Shown: piece by piece, positions 36,601-46,221 of the stretch
Layout: each line of letters starts with the position of its first letter
Numbering within the stretch: the stretch's first letter is position 1
Origin: Trichuris trichiura
Taxonomy: Eukaryota > Nematoda > Enoplea > Trichinellida > Trichuridae
Length of the DNA: 64,000 bases
NCBI GenBank assembly: GCA_037903355.1
Contig: JBAJFE010000008.1
Location: forward strand, 496,001-560,000
Reading direction: 5' to 3'
Made by a program: the position numbers and the translations under genes
Notes under the pieces: generated by a model
Seen by the model: the letters and a program-made list of their open reading frames with translations, nothing else
Database searches by the model: none
What the model was told of the DNA's origin: nothing

Positions 36601-38578
36601 TGCCACCAATCATCGTCCAAGTGACCATTTACTTGCAGTATATCGCCAACTTTAAAAGGAAGGCCGCTTTGCTTTTGTTCCAAACGATGATCGGTGGATG
36701 GGTCGTAGTCGAAAAGACATTTAACGTATACCTATTAAAAATAGATTAAATAAGAACAAAGGCTTTGAGCTAACTTCTTCAGCCGCCACAGGAACGGTCT
36801 TCAAAGCGCTGGAAACCACTTCCAGTGTGACAGCTTCGGCTGACTGCAACTGCGTTTTCAATTCGTCTTCTGTGCGAACCGGAGTCCCGTTAACCGAAAT
36901 GATTGAATCTCCTTCTTTTACTAAGCCTAAAAATTATTAGAGTACATTCATCCTAGCCGTTAGCGGAAGCAATTGGCGAAGAGAGTGAAAAAAATGCAAA
37001 AATCTTCCAACTTACCTCGATCTTGAATGGACAAAGCTTTAATGAGCGAAAAATAGCTCATAGGATAGTTTTACTTTTTGTATGGGAGTATATCCTAGCA
37101 ACCTCCAAACGGGTCAAGGGAATAAGGCAAACAAAAGGATGAAAGGAAATTGTATTAATAAAACCGGAGAAAAGCACTGGCTATTGATTCGACTCGGCTG
37201 ATCAATAAGCCTAATTAGACAATGAGCACCGTAGACGCAACAACGAGAAGGATTGTTGGCGAGATTTTCCTTGATTGACGGAATACTTTCTTTCAAAGAA
37301 GAAACGTTCAAAGAAATGCTTAAACGATTAAAGCTTTTCCCCGAAAAATCGTTAATGCACCATTTCAGCCTACGTCAACAAGTTACGTTCCAAAAAGCTT
37401 TACCAAGCACAACTATCAGTCGCGCAAACAATAAAAACTATTTTCAACATTGTCATGCCGTCAATGGATCGAATTAAAACGATCCATACGCAATCAATAA
37501 ATTCGGGATTGCGTTGCGTGACATTCGGGAACGTATTGAAAAATCAAAAATGCAAAAAAGCAATTTTCCAATCGATCGCTGTAATCAATTCCGCCTGGTC
37601 GGATATTTTGCGGAGTCAGTTCTTTATTACTTTAAATGAAATCATACGCTTTCCGCAATCGGGTCGGAATAAATTCCCAAAGGAAATCAATTTCACCAAC
37701 AATACTTGCATTAATTAGGTTTACGCCGTAACTTATAGGGTTGCATCTTCAACAATGACGGACACAGACGAGAAGAGAATTATACTAATCCTACGAATCC
37801 CGAAAATTATTAGGAAATACGCAAAAATGATTCTTTCCGTTCAATTCTGGCTGCATTTTACGATGACGTGTGTAATGTTTATATATGTATATATACGGTG
37901 CACTTATAGGACCGCTTACTTGTTAGCGTTGACGGTTCAGACTTTTCCACAACGAGACAGCCGTTTTCGGGACGCAAAGACAAATCGTGCAGAAAATTTC
38001 GATGTTCATATTCCCGCGGCAGCGTCACAAGACGAGAGCAATAGGCGGTTCCAACCTGAAAAAAAACCTACGATAAACAAATGGAGTGACAGGAAAAGAA
38101 TTTCTATGAATCGGCGGACAACAATTACAAATTCCGACGCGACATTCAAATGCAAATTTTCAACATTCTTCCCATTAAGAAAAAAGCGGCTGAATGGAAG
38201 CAATGGCTTCGCTGAATCAGCTACGTTTTGCTTACAAAGCTTAGAAATCTCACAAAGAATCATTGTTTTGATTGAAAACAATTCGAAAAAAATTAAATCG
38301 TTTAAAAATCCAAAATGACTCGCCAACTTAAAACAACTAATGCCTGGAAAAGTAGCGCCATTTCTAAAACACGTTTTTAATAGCCTTCATGAAACTTTCT
38401 TTGCGGAAGCTACTCGATACGGCTCTAAGCATATTCCATGAACAGTTGAAGCCTTAACTGTTAACTTAAAGCATTGGGCTGTTAAATGTTTTCAGGTTCT
38501 TAATATACTTTAAACTGGCGGCCACTTACTAACCTTAAAATATTTATTGTCTCCATGCTCGTCTTCCCACTCACTCAT
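30685..38578 (-). CDS. p55/MPP1-type MAGUK, PDZ-SH3-GUK (11 exons, about 458 aa)
   Basis: Exons, minus strand: 38578-38534, 38055-37920, 37036-37016, 36926-36775, 36731-36600, 36533-36383, 36321-36262, 36211-36059, 31459-31257, 31068-30949, 30888-30685. Phase closes at every junction (1,377 nt). PDZ about residues 20-110 (Asn-Gly-Cys-Leu-Val-Val-Glu, then Glu-Gly-Asp-Ser-Ile-Ile-Ser-Val-Asn-Gly); SH3 about 118-180 (Leu-Phe-Asp-Tyr-Asp-Pro, Trp-Trp-Gln, Gly-Leu-Val-Pro-Ser); GUK about 235-440. The GUK loop reads Gly-Ala-Arg-Gly-Val-Gly-Arg-Arg, lacking the P-loop Lys, as in catalytically dead MAGUKs. Likely a membrane-cytoskeleton scaffold. Length is close to human MPP1 (466 aa), and no L27 domain is seen. 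The ATG at 38578 has an in-frame stop just upstream. The exon 36383-36533/36262-36321 linker and the C-terminus are least certain: a donor at 30778 could lead to a further last exon. A BEL/Pao element fills most of intron 8. Long introns hold no other genes. Confidence 0.85.
31488..31626 (+). repeat. 5' LTR of the BEL/Pao element
   Basis: Starts TGTTACGGCC and ends CCTTAATA. Its left edge touches the GAGCT target duplication. Its sequence matches the 3' LTR throughout by eye. Confidence 0.93.
31678..35502 (+). CDS. BEL/Pao Gag-Pol fusion polyprotein lacking protease (1,274 aa)
   Basis: The first plausible ATG is at 31678, after the 5' LTR. Residues about 1-235 are Gag-like, with a DUF1759-type segment from about 112. 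Reverse transcriptase follows from about 245, with Tyr-Val-Asp-Asp at 419-422. An RNase H-type Phe-Cys-Asp-Ala-Ser motif has its Asp near 593. An integrase H2C2 zinc region lies at about 875-945, and the integrase core carries Asp 974, Asp 1036 and Glu 1086. A DUF5641-like C-terminal segment follows at about 1190-1274. Complete BEL/Pao polyproteins carry a CCHC knuckle and an aspartic protease between Gag and reverse transcriptase; both are absent here and the frame passes straight from one to the other. No stop or frameshift is seen. The product is therefore probably made but not self-processing. Confidence 0.93.
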   Translation: MSAKKLLNQRECLKGGVERLLSEMKEHACAGQHALVRRTMELLDTYLVQCREVQYDLQGHLQPEEVQTEVSNWMSFELAVVEAKAQIDSLQPESKGLPLSAAESQEPKGPLHGPHLPKWNLPVFDGNVLEFVAFWDQFEAGVHSRQELSDATKFVYLKSALKGAAWEAVTGLSLTSANYAVAIDILKNRFGRPDLIIQNHIVSLLDLQPCAQGSAERLRHLHDKLTWHVRALCAMGKNPARQMEKKPNERRMYIAAMQEYIDKGWVEEVHPSVEEGKVWYLPHHAVIRGTDSMKKCRVVFDGSASYQGLSLNDLLDPGPALQNDLVGILLRYRRLRFAVQADIEAMFLQIELQQEDRDFVRFLWRRLDPHETLRTMRLTRLCFGLRSSPFLAMAAVQKHARDSSSRFARASAEVLRNMYVDDLLINSASEDDAVSVAKETASLLASGGFPLHKWSSNSPVVKERLSCSSQGELTNKVKTLGMLWCPEVDALSVAPIAVKCHMLVSKRSLLMSVAKMFDPLGLLAPYTVMAKIVLQELWKMSTSWDEVLPETIMEKWTSWKEELPIVEQIKVPRWLGIMANSREQKIELHSFCDASELAYGAAVYLRLITAESERADVNLIIAKSRLALVKRVSFSKLELLAALLGARVVCFVKKEVDLEVQRAVCWSDSMIVLCWIKNGFTRWKPFVRNRVEEIQSLTDPGWWKYCPTKDNVADLISRGQKLRKLQGNEAWWHSPGWLSQTEKEWPQEPRPNDTQEELKERETSIQVNLSREDELDRLSPQCISRLERLIRITAWCQRFSWNARKGQEDRKSGVLSVEELRAAERTWLRKVQQSAFSKEWESLKKTKLMSPNSRLHHLDPFIDEEELIRIGGRLHLSGLCTESRHQIVLPHEGQFVLLLIRRCHERQLHAGVEATLAILRQRFWILKGRSTVKRVVRNCAVCRRVCSRPFEQKMAPLPEGRVTIAYPFERTGVDFAGPLYIRRGRRVAKVYVCVFTCMVTRAIHLELVSTMTTEDFIMALRRFMSRRGKPACIQSDNFRSFKAADEEIKRLFASVSFDRVQDNLSKDRIEWLFITPRAPWVGGYWERLIRSVKTALKKVLGNALVNENVLTTLLCEIEARINARPLTFVSDDANDMEPLTPFHFLTGRRFQEVPMKSTKENVGPLYGHTMRKRWRLQQALLSHLWKRWRQEYIVALSGRSKWFYAKRGPTVGDVVLIAEENVPRQRWKLGRVLQTHASSDGLVRTVTVKTEDGETVRSVRRLHLVEPASPVVMA
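35519..35657 (+). repeat. 3' LTR of the BEL/Pao element
   Basis: Matches the 5' LTR. It is preceded by the purine tract and followed by GAGCT. The polyprotein stop codon lies 16 bases upstream. Confidence 0.93.
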
Positions 38579-39204
38579 TATTTACGCTGGCGACCGTTCG
38601 CGTACGAATCGAAAGCTACGAATGTCAGCAGATAAACTTTGTCTATTTAACGGGTAATTACCGTACTACACCATAAAATTGGATGCTCAGGTTCATAAAC
38701 TAACCTACATATATTTTTACTGGCGACGACCGGGCAAGGCAGCGATCCAACTGCGGATATATCGGCAGCTTTATCAACATCCAAGCTGGCAGAAGCTACT
38801 GACGAGGTGCTACTGGAAGCAGAATGGTCTGCAGGCGAGTAACTGAAAGCTGAAGGACCTTTTCAATTACTCGCCTGCAGACCATTCTGCTTCCAACAGC
38901 ACCTTGTTAGTAGCTTCTGCCAGCTTGGATGTTGATAAAGCTGCCGATATATCCGCAGTTGGATCGCTGCCTTGCCCGGTCGTCGCCAGTAAAAATATAT
39001 GTAGGTTAGTTTATGAACCTGAGCATCTAATTTTATGGTGTAGTACGGTAATTACCCGTTAAACAGACAAAGTTTATCTGCTGACGTTCGTAGCTTTCGA
39101 TTCGTACGCGAACGGCCGCCAGCGTAAATAATGAGTGAGTCGGAAGACGAGCATGGAGACAATAAATATTTTAAAGTTAGCAAATGACCGCCAGTTTAAA
39201 GTAT
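38505..39204. repeat. 700-bp palindrome duplicating MAGUK exon 1 in inverted orientation
   Basis: Left and right arms of roughly 330 bases pair around a short centre near 38855. A few substitutions exist, and weaker pairing extends about 30 bases further out. The left arm contains the MAGUK start exon (38534-38578). The right arm carries its mirror copy on the plus strand (ATG at 39131) with a Trp-to-Ser change and a donor still reading GT. A further frame in both arms (Ser/Ala-rich, ending at a GTAGGT donor) stays open in each copy. Confidence 0.85.
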
Positions 39205-40145
39205 GCAGCGTAAAGAACTCTATAGAACCTGCGAACATTTAAGAGCAGTCCTATAAAGCGATTTAAAAGCATTGCCCAATTTTACCGCTCGTCTCTCAGC
39301 GAAACTTCCCCTATTTGGTAGAAAAAAGCATCAATACGCAACAAATCTGTACGCTGCCGTTCTGAGTAAATCTGCTTACGGCTTTAATTGTTAATAATTA
39401 ATTTGACATTAATTAAAGTGATACTGCCATCGTTAATTAAAATTTTAAATTTTAAAAACCTTCAAAACCGTCGGGGAATAACTATGGCGCGTACAAAATT
39501 ACTTGTTGATCTCGTCGGCTAAGAATTCAAGCAAACTGCGCGCCTTCCATATATCCGCCAATATTATTGCCAGTTCATTAAAGCTTTTTGAAAACAAACC
39601 TTCTTCACGTTAAGAGTTCTACTTTTAAAAAAACACTTCCGTAAGTGGATATGTCCCCTAAGAATGCTAGGGCATTCTAAGATAGCATTCAAAATGCATC
39701 TGTGTTACAAGGACGTTCTGGGACGCGAAGAATTATGACCAGCATTTACGGGTACGTCCGCAGATAGTTCACGTTATTTTCGATGAACATCAAACCATCC
39801 CGCCTAAAGAAATTTGCCTATTTTGTAAGGTACAGTAATGTTTTTGTCAGACTTCACATTGGGAACAAAGACGTCGTAATAAATCAATACTTTAAACTTT
39901 AAACTGTTGTGAAAATCTGTCCTCCCCAAAACCGTCTCAGATCATATTACTAAATACGAAACGTTATTAACCGTTATATTTCGCGGGCGATATTACAACG
40001 ACGCAATGAAATGTAAAGTTTACCAAATGTCGATCGCCGTTTAGGTTTCTTGGCGAAATCGATGAGCTTAACGAAAGCTCGAAACTCCTGCTGGCAGCTT
40101 TCTAAAACCAAAACAAAAAAGCGAACTTACAACGCAACAAACAAT
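39205..40145. other. No gene recognised
   Basis: AT-rich DNA upstream of the MAGUK palindrome, with no open frame or domain worth reporting. Confidence 0.6.
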
Positions 40146-40343
40146 TCATACGAGTGCTTTAGAGGTGTTGGCGTGATCGGGACATTGGCCGTCCTCATTT
40201 ATGCCGTCCACGTGAGATGACACCAAGTCACCTTCGAGGCTGGATACTCTGCAAACTACTTCGCTAAGCTTTTCTTGAAGCTTCTTCAGCTGACTTTTCA
40301 AATAGTCGATTTCCGTACGCGTTCCAATGGAATCAGCTTGCAT
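40146..40343 (-). CDS. Candidate coiled-coil exon or small protein (65 aa)
   Basis: The minus-strand frame runs from the ATG at 40343 to a TGA at 40146. Residues about 10-40 show a heptad-like helix rich in Leu, Lys and Glu, followed by an acidic tail. A GTATGA donor just before the stop could splice it to something downstream, but no phase-compatible acceptor was found in the palindrome exon candidate. It could be an upstream alternative exon of the MAGUK gene or a separate short protein. Confidence 0.33.
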   Translation of the reverse strand: MQADSIGTRTEIDYLKSQLKKLQEKLSEVVCRVSSLEGDLVSSHVDGINEDGQCPDHANTSKALV

Positions 40344-43300
40344 TTTGAAAATTATACGTCACCTATAAAGCGAAAAGCGTAAGGAATATCCCGCAGGATA
40401 AAGTCGATGCAAGCAAATAAGCAGTATTCGTAAAAATAACTTTGCCAAAGTATTTTTGGCTAAAACAGCGTACATATGCTTAGCAAAAAGAGGCAGAGAG
40501 AGAGAGAGAGAGTGAGCAACATAGCAACGAGTAAAGCCAATAGTAGCGATTGAAACTGAAATCTTCAATCAGCGGCATTATTATTCGCCCAAAGTAACTA
40601 TTGAATTCCGATCGATTTTTAAGCGCAGTTGCGTAATTTTCGAACCTTTGCTCGACATTTTCTCCTTAAGCGAGCGGAAAGGCGCGCTCAGGTTAGTTTA
40701 TATTGCAACGCGATATCCATAATAGGCAACAGAGGCGCGTTTTCATTTCAAAAGCGCCAAACAGAGCCTCAGTCATCAATGGTAGTCAGGTTGAACTTTC
40801 GGCACGCAAGAAAGCTACTATTGATTCTCGGCATGGCGTGTCAACGGTAACGTAGAACAAATCTGATTAGACATAATTAAATAAGACGTTAAGCTCAAAG
40901 AACGCTTGAAACATGAGTGGAACACAATTTCAACGCATGAACATGCGCACACACTGTTGCCCAAACGAAGCTGTTAAACTTACCATAAAAGGCGTTGGCG
41001 CGCGCGCGCGCTGAAATACGCGATTATGTCAACCTGTTAACGAGCAAAACGTGCGTAAAACATAAGACGCGAAAGCAATAAAGTTTCGCATACAAAAAAT
41101 GAATAAATAAACAATGAGCACCGTATTGCATCGTGCAAAACTTGTTGATTATGCAAAGTTTATATTTTTATTGATCGAACTTAGAGAATCAACGTTACGC
41201 ATAAGCGCATAAATGCTGATAACGGAATGTGCTTATTGTGAAGACTTCGATCAACAAAAGCACCAACTACATACAATCAACAGAGATAAACAGCAACTTC
41301 GTACTCAAAAGCTATCAATTGCTGGATAGCGAATGCAGAAATAAGCATATTGAAAATGGAATAATCAAAACTAAATTATTCAAACCTTCGAAGCTATTAC
41401 GACAACTTTTTGCTACTTGACGGACCGCCGCAATGAAAGTAAGCATACGGCAAAATGCAGCTGCGCTACGTCATTCGGATTTGCATTATTCAATTTCCTT
41501 ACTAAGCTACAGGCGCTGCTAGAAAGAGAAATGCAAATGAAATTTTCCAAAGAGTTAACTAAATTAGCATATCGATCGGCCGCAAAGCAAAAAAGCTGCC
41601 CCAAAAATGACGTAGAAGATATGGAATAACAACAAATATAATAGAAGCAGTAATAATTAAATTATTTGATCATTAAAATAGGAACATCGCGCAAGCTGCT
41701 TGCATTCACTCCGCATACGTAAATATATAACGGATAAACTGTGTAGGACCAATAAAAGACTGAAGTATACCAAAAATGGCAACAAAGCGTATGCAAATTT
41801 TTATGAAAAACTTCTGCCGCGCGGATTGAAACCGTAAATGGTTGAGGGCATAGACATAAGCCGATTTGAAGCCTGACATCTGAATCCCAACAATGGTAAT
41901 GCATTATTCAAACCTCTGTTCATGGCGGGTTCGCCCTCCGCCTGCCGCAAAGGAATGCGCAGAGAAAAACATGCCTATTTTTAAGGTGGTCTGATTTGAA
42001 AGCATACTATTATCTATCCGACTGAAATTGCCCTTAAAAGGCTGAGATATACCGACTAGTAAAATGACATCGTCCTTCGCTAATTGTACAGCTCAGAAAA
42101 GGGCGGTATGCTAAAAAAGAGCAAAGGATTCTCTCGACAAAAGCGCTATTGGTCAGCAGCTTAACTCAACCGTAACTTCATACCTTATTGGTGTCCATTG
42201 TTAATTATTTTCTCACTTTGCCTTTTTTCCATTTCGACATTTCAAAGTCAATCAATGGACGGGCAAAATACGGGCTGACATCTTCTCATTGAAAGTTACT
42301 TATTAGCTAATGCTATACGATCACTGCATTGCAACGAAAAATAGTTTACTGAATTCAAACTGAAAAATTTTTAAAAAAAATAAGAGCCAATCGTATGCTC
42401 ACTAGCTGGCGCTACCTTAACTTTTCGCGCGCGAACTTTTCCTTTTATAGACTTTAAGGAATCACGCATCCAATAAATAAGGTAAAATAAACTATCTTCA
42501 CGTTAAAGGCTTAATTTCAACCACACTGTTGAAAACGAACCAAAAAATTAATAATACTATATATATATATATATATATAAAATAGAAAATGCAGAGACTT
42601 TATAGGCAATGCGAAAAAGAAGGCCGAAGTCTCAATCATAAAAGTATGCAAATTGGGTAAGTAAAATACGGGATGAATTCATTCAAGTTTTTTTGTCAAT
42701 GAAAAGCGCTTACTTAATAATTATGGCGGGAAACGTAAAAGGAAGAATGTTACGTTTTATGCTCGCTATTGTTGCCAACAAAAACATGCCTACAACAATG
42801 TGACGGCAACGAGTTTAGACCCATTTTCTTACATATTCTGTTTAGGGCAAGTTTTGCCACGTCAGAAAATACCGCATGCTCTTGTTAAACCCAACGCTGT
42901 AGTAAATAATCTATTTTACGCACAAACAAAACGGGTCGAGTTGGAAGGTGTCTATTTTTAAAAAAACCTTTTGAAACCGACAGCCCGCAAAGAACAACAA
43001 AGCTTCCCGCCTTGGACAAGCCGCCCGATCGGGGCAAGCAATCATCATCAGACAAAGTCAGACGAGCCGTCATTTCAAGTTGGCTAAAAACAAACAATGT
43101 TTGCTCAATTAAGCTTAATGAGGGACGCGGGAAAAACTATTCGTTAAACGCGCGTTATTTAGAGCAAAAAACCATTTTGAAAACAAGTGGAAACTCCGTG
43201 TAAACATTTCCAACAAGGCCGACGCCAAGGCGCGCGAAACTTTTGTGCATAGAAATGCACATACTACATCTTACATAGTGTTCTCTTATTCAACTTTTCA

Positions 43301-45465
43301 AAGTGGTCGAGTGGACAATGCTCTGCCAAAAGCTGACAACCTATTTGTCAGTTAATAAATGGAAAAAGGGGCAAAGTCAAAACTTCCTCCTCAACGGCAG
43401 CGCGGCAGCTGCGCATTTTCAACATACGCTTAAAAGCTACCTTTTCGCCCTTAGAGAACATAATTAAAACTGCCGTCATGCAAAGTAAAGCGTCAAAACA
43501 TTAGCTGCCAGTTTAAGTTGTATGCTAATTTTTTTCGGGATTCGTACTACTAAATTTTCCAAAAGGGTTTATATTAAAGTCAGATTAAAAATTTGCCGAC
43601 GTAACACACTGCGCGAAGGCAAAGCGTTAACTTTTAAAAAGCAATGTAAGCTAGTAATAAACACTTGAGTTTGTTAATACGCTTGAAGGACACTTCAATA
43701 ATTATTGTTACTAAATATGCAAATGTAAAATTTGACTCGCAAAGATTTGCATACTATTCCCGTCTATCACCCGCGAAAAATAGCCTACCTTACGTCCGCG
43801 GATTCGAAGAGGAAGTAAACATGTTTTTAAAACATGTACAAACCGGCCAGCAATATTCAACAGAGACGGAGAGAGCGAGAGGGAAACAGAGAGCGGGACA
43901 GCAAATGCCATCTGATTAACGTCAACCAAATGCTCCCATACGCAACTGAGCGTCAGCTGTCAACGAAGGTTTCCACCACTGAAAGCTAAAAGTGTATATC
44001 TCGTAATTTGGTGACTTTCAGCGCGCAACTCAACCGCCCACCAAAGTGCCAACGACATTTCCGCCATCAAAGGAGACTACGTTACTGATGATCTGTTCGA
44101 TTTCTATTCGCTTTAAAAAGCAGTTGCCGTCGTTTTCTAAAGCTTCATCATTTTAACGTTGGAAGTGAAACCCGCGTTAGGTTGATGAGCAAATCAAGCG
44201 TTCAAATGACGATAACTACCAACATAGCACAGTGGCTTCACGTAACCTTACGGAACCGCCAAAAACTTTTTTAAAAATATACGCGTGAAAATATTTGTTA
44301 GACAACTTTGGGCTACAATGCGGAACTCGGATGGCGGCAAAACGGTTTAAATTGTTAAACATTTTTTAAAAACGACTTATCCCGTCGCCTAACGCATGCC
44401 GACACATTGATTCAATTATGCCACGCCATCGTGAGCTCGAGAATTCATACGAAGTGACGTGAATTTGACAAAGTAACACACCTGCGTTGAACCGTTGCCA
44501 TTCGACGCCTGAAGGTTCAGCAACCGCCATTAATACGTTTGTCAATAGGAGCAACGTCCGTTTGGCGAAGAACATAAATAAGCCAGTTGGCAATAAATAA
44601 TTTGCAGATTAATCGCTTCGTTTAAATTACAAAGAATATATATATAGCCCGAAGGTCTTAAAGCTGATCGACAAAAAGAGGAAAGACAAAAAACAACGCC
44701 TAAAGGTATTTGGCATTGGCAAGCCAACCAACCGAAAGTAATGATGGCTAGAAATAGTATAAGTTACGTAAGAGCTAAAGCAATAGAGCAGCTGATCATT
44801 GATGGCGCCTAAAGTGTACAACTACCATTCCCAACTTCAAACCAAATAAAGCGACTTCTACCAGTGATCACCCAATAGACATGAATGTGATCACGTTAGA
44901 CTCTTACCTGCAGGTTTTCTATTGGCAAAAAGCATATATGCCACTACTGTTGGACAAAAAGAGTGAAAAATATAGGCAAGAAAGAAATTTGCATAACCTT
45001 GGAGTGAAAAAACGTTTTCCCGCGCTACGCGTTCCTAAACAATCTACATAATCTGTCGGCAACACATTGTGCACAGTAATATTAAGCAGTTAAGAATCGA
45101 TCACCATTAAACGCTATAGCGAATAATATACGCGCGTATATTTTCTTGGCAACGCCATTTGGCTATAAATAATATAAGAAAGATAATAGAAATTCGAGAA
45201 CCTGCCAAAGAGACATATAATCGCCCTCGTAACACAAGCGCATACTCAAAGTCACAGCAATAATAATAACTGCTTTGTTATTAAAGTTTTATCTTTACAA
45301 TTACGAGACGTTAAACCGACACTGCAAAAAAACTTTTTTCATACTTCACATATTCTATGTAAATGAAAAAACGAACCATCATTAAGGCGGATAAGTCACA
45401 GCATGCGCGTATGACGAGAAAGCACAGTCATTATTAAAGAAGACTGTACGCATAGCAGTCGCTGA

Positions 45466-46221
45466 GTACGTACTATTGCGAATCCCGAAAACAGACAATG
45501 CTCGATAATGTAAAGCTGAGGTGATAGGAAAACCTTCGAAAATTGAAAGAACAAACTTCGGCCATTACATTCGGAATTCATTTTCATTAAATGGACAATA
45601 CTTTAAATAGTGTTTCTTAACTTAAAGTTTATTCGCAATGAGCAAGAAGCAAACGGAAAGCTTACAAAGACGCTACGCGGCGGTGTACGGACAAAAAGGT
45701 GAAATCCCAATAAACAACGTTGGCCATATTTTTAAATGTATTATAAAGGAATTTTTGGAAAATTATAAAAAGCGCAGACTTGAAAACTTTCGCGCCGACT
45801 ATTAATAGTAGCGGTCGTGTTGAAAATTTATTGAGCACTGAAAACCGCGCGAATACAAATTATTAATAGAACAACCGAAACCCGCCGCGTCAACTTATCA
45901 ACCTTTGAGCGGCGTCATTCCAACTCGTCTCTTCTTCTTCTTCTTTTTTTAATTCGAACAAAAGTCAATTCGAAAATTAGTAAAAACTCAAATCAATCAG
46001 CCGCGCGCATACGGATAATAGCTTAAGATGTAAGTGCGCAATCGCCCCTTTTGTTATACCGTCAATTGATAAATAAACTGAATTTGCACAACATTCACTC
46101 AAAATAGCTCACTTGTGATTAGTGCTATTTGTATTTATATGCATAGCAGAGGTTGAACACGTACTATTGTGAATCCCGAAAACAAACGATAGTCGATAAT
46201 GTAGAGCTGAGCTGACAGCGA
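45466..46221 (+). repeat. Diverged direct repeat pair sharing AATCCCGAAAAC
   Basis: 45466-45530 and 46157-46221 align over about 65 bases (GTACTATTG, AATCCCGAAAACA, TCGATAATGTA, GAGCTGAG). This shows that the dispersed AATCCCGA word is part of a longer repeated sequence, at least here. Confidence 0.65.

Noticed and set aside
37755..38318. 187-codon plus-strand open frame
   Set aside because: It overlaps MAGUK exon 38055-37920 in antisense, and that exon fits the PDZ model with correct splice sites.
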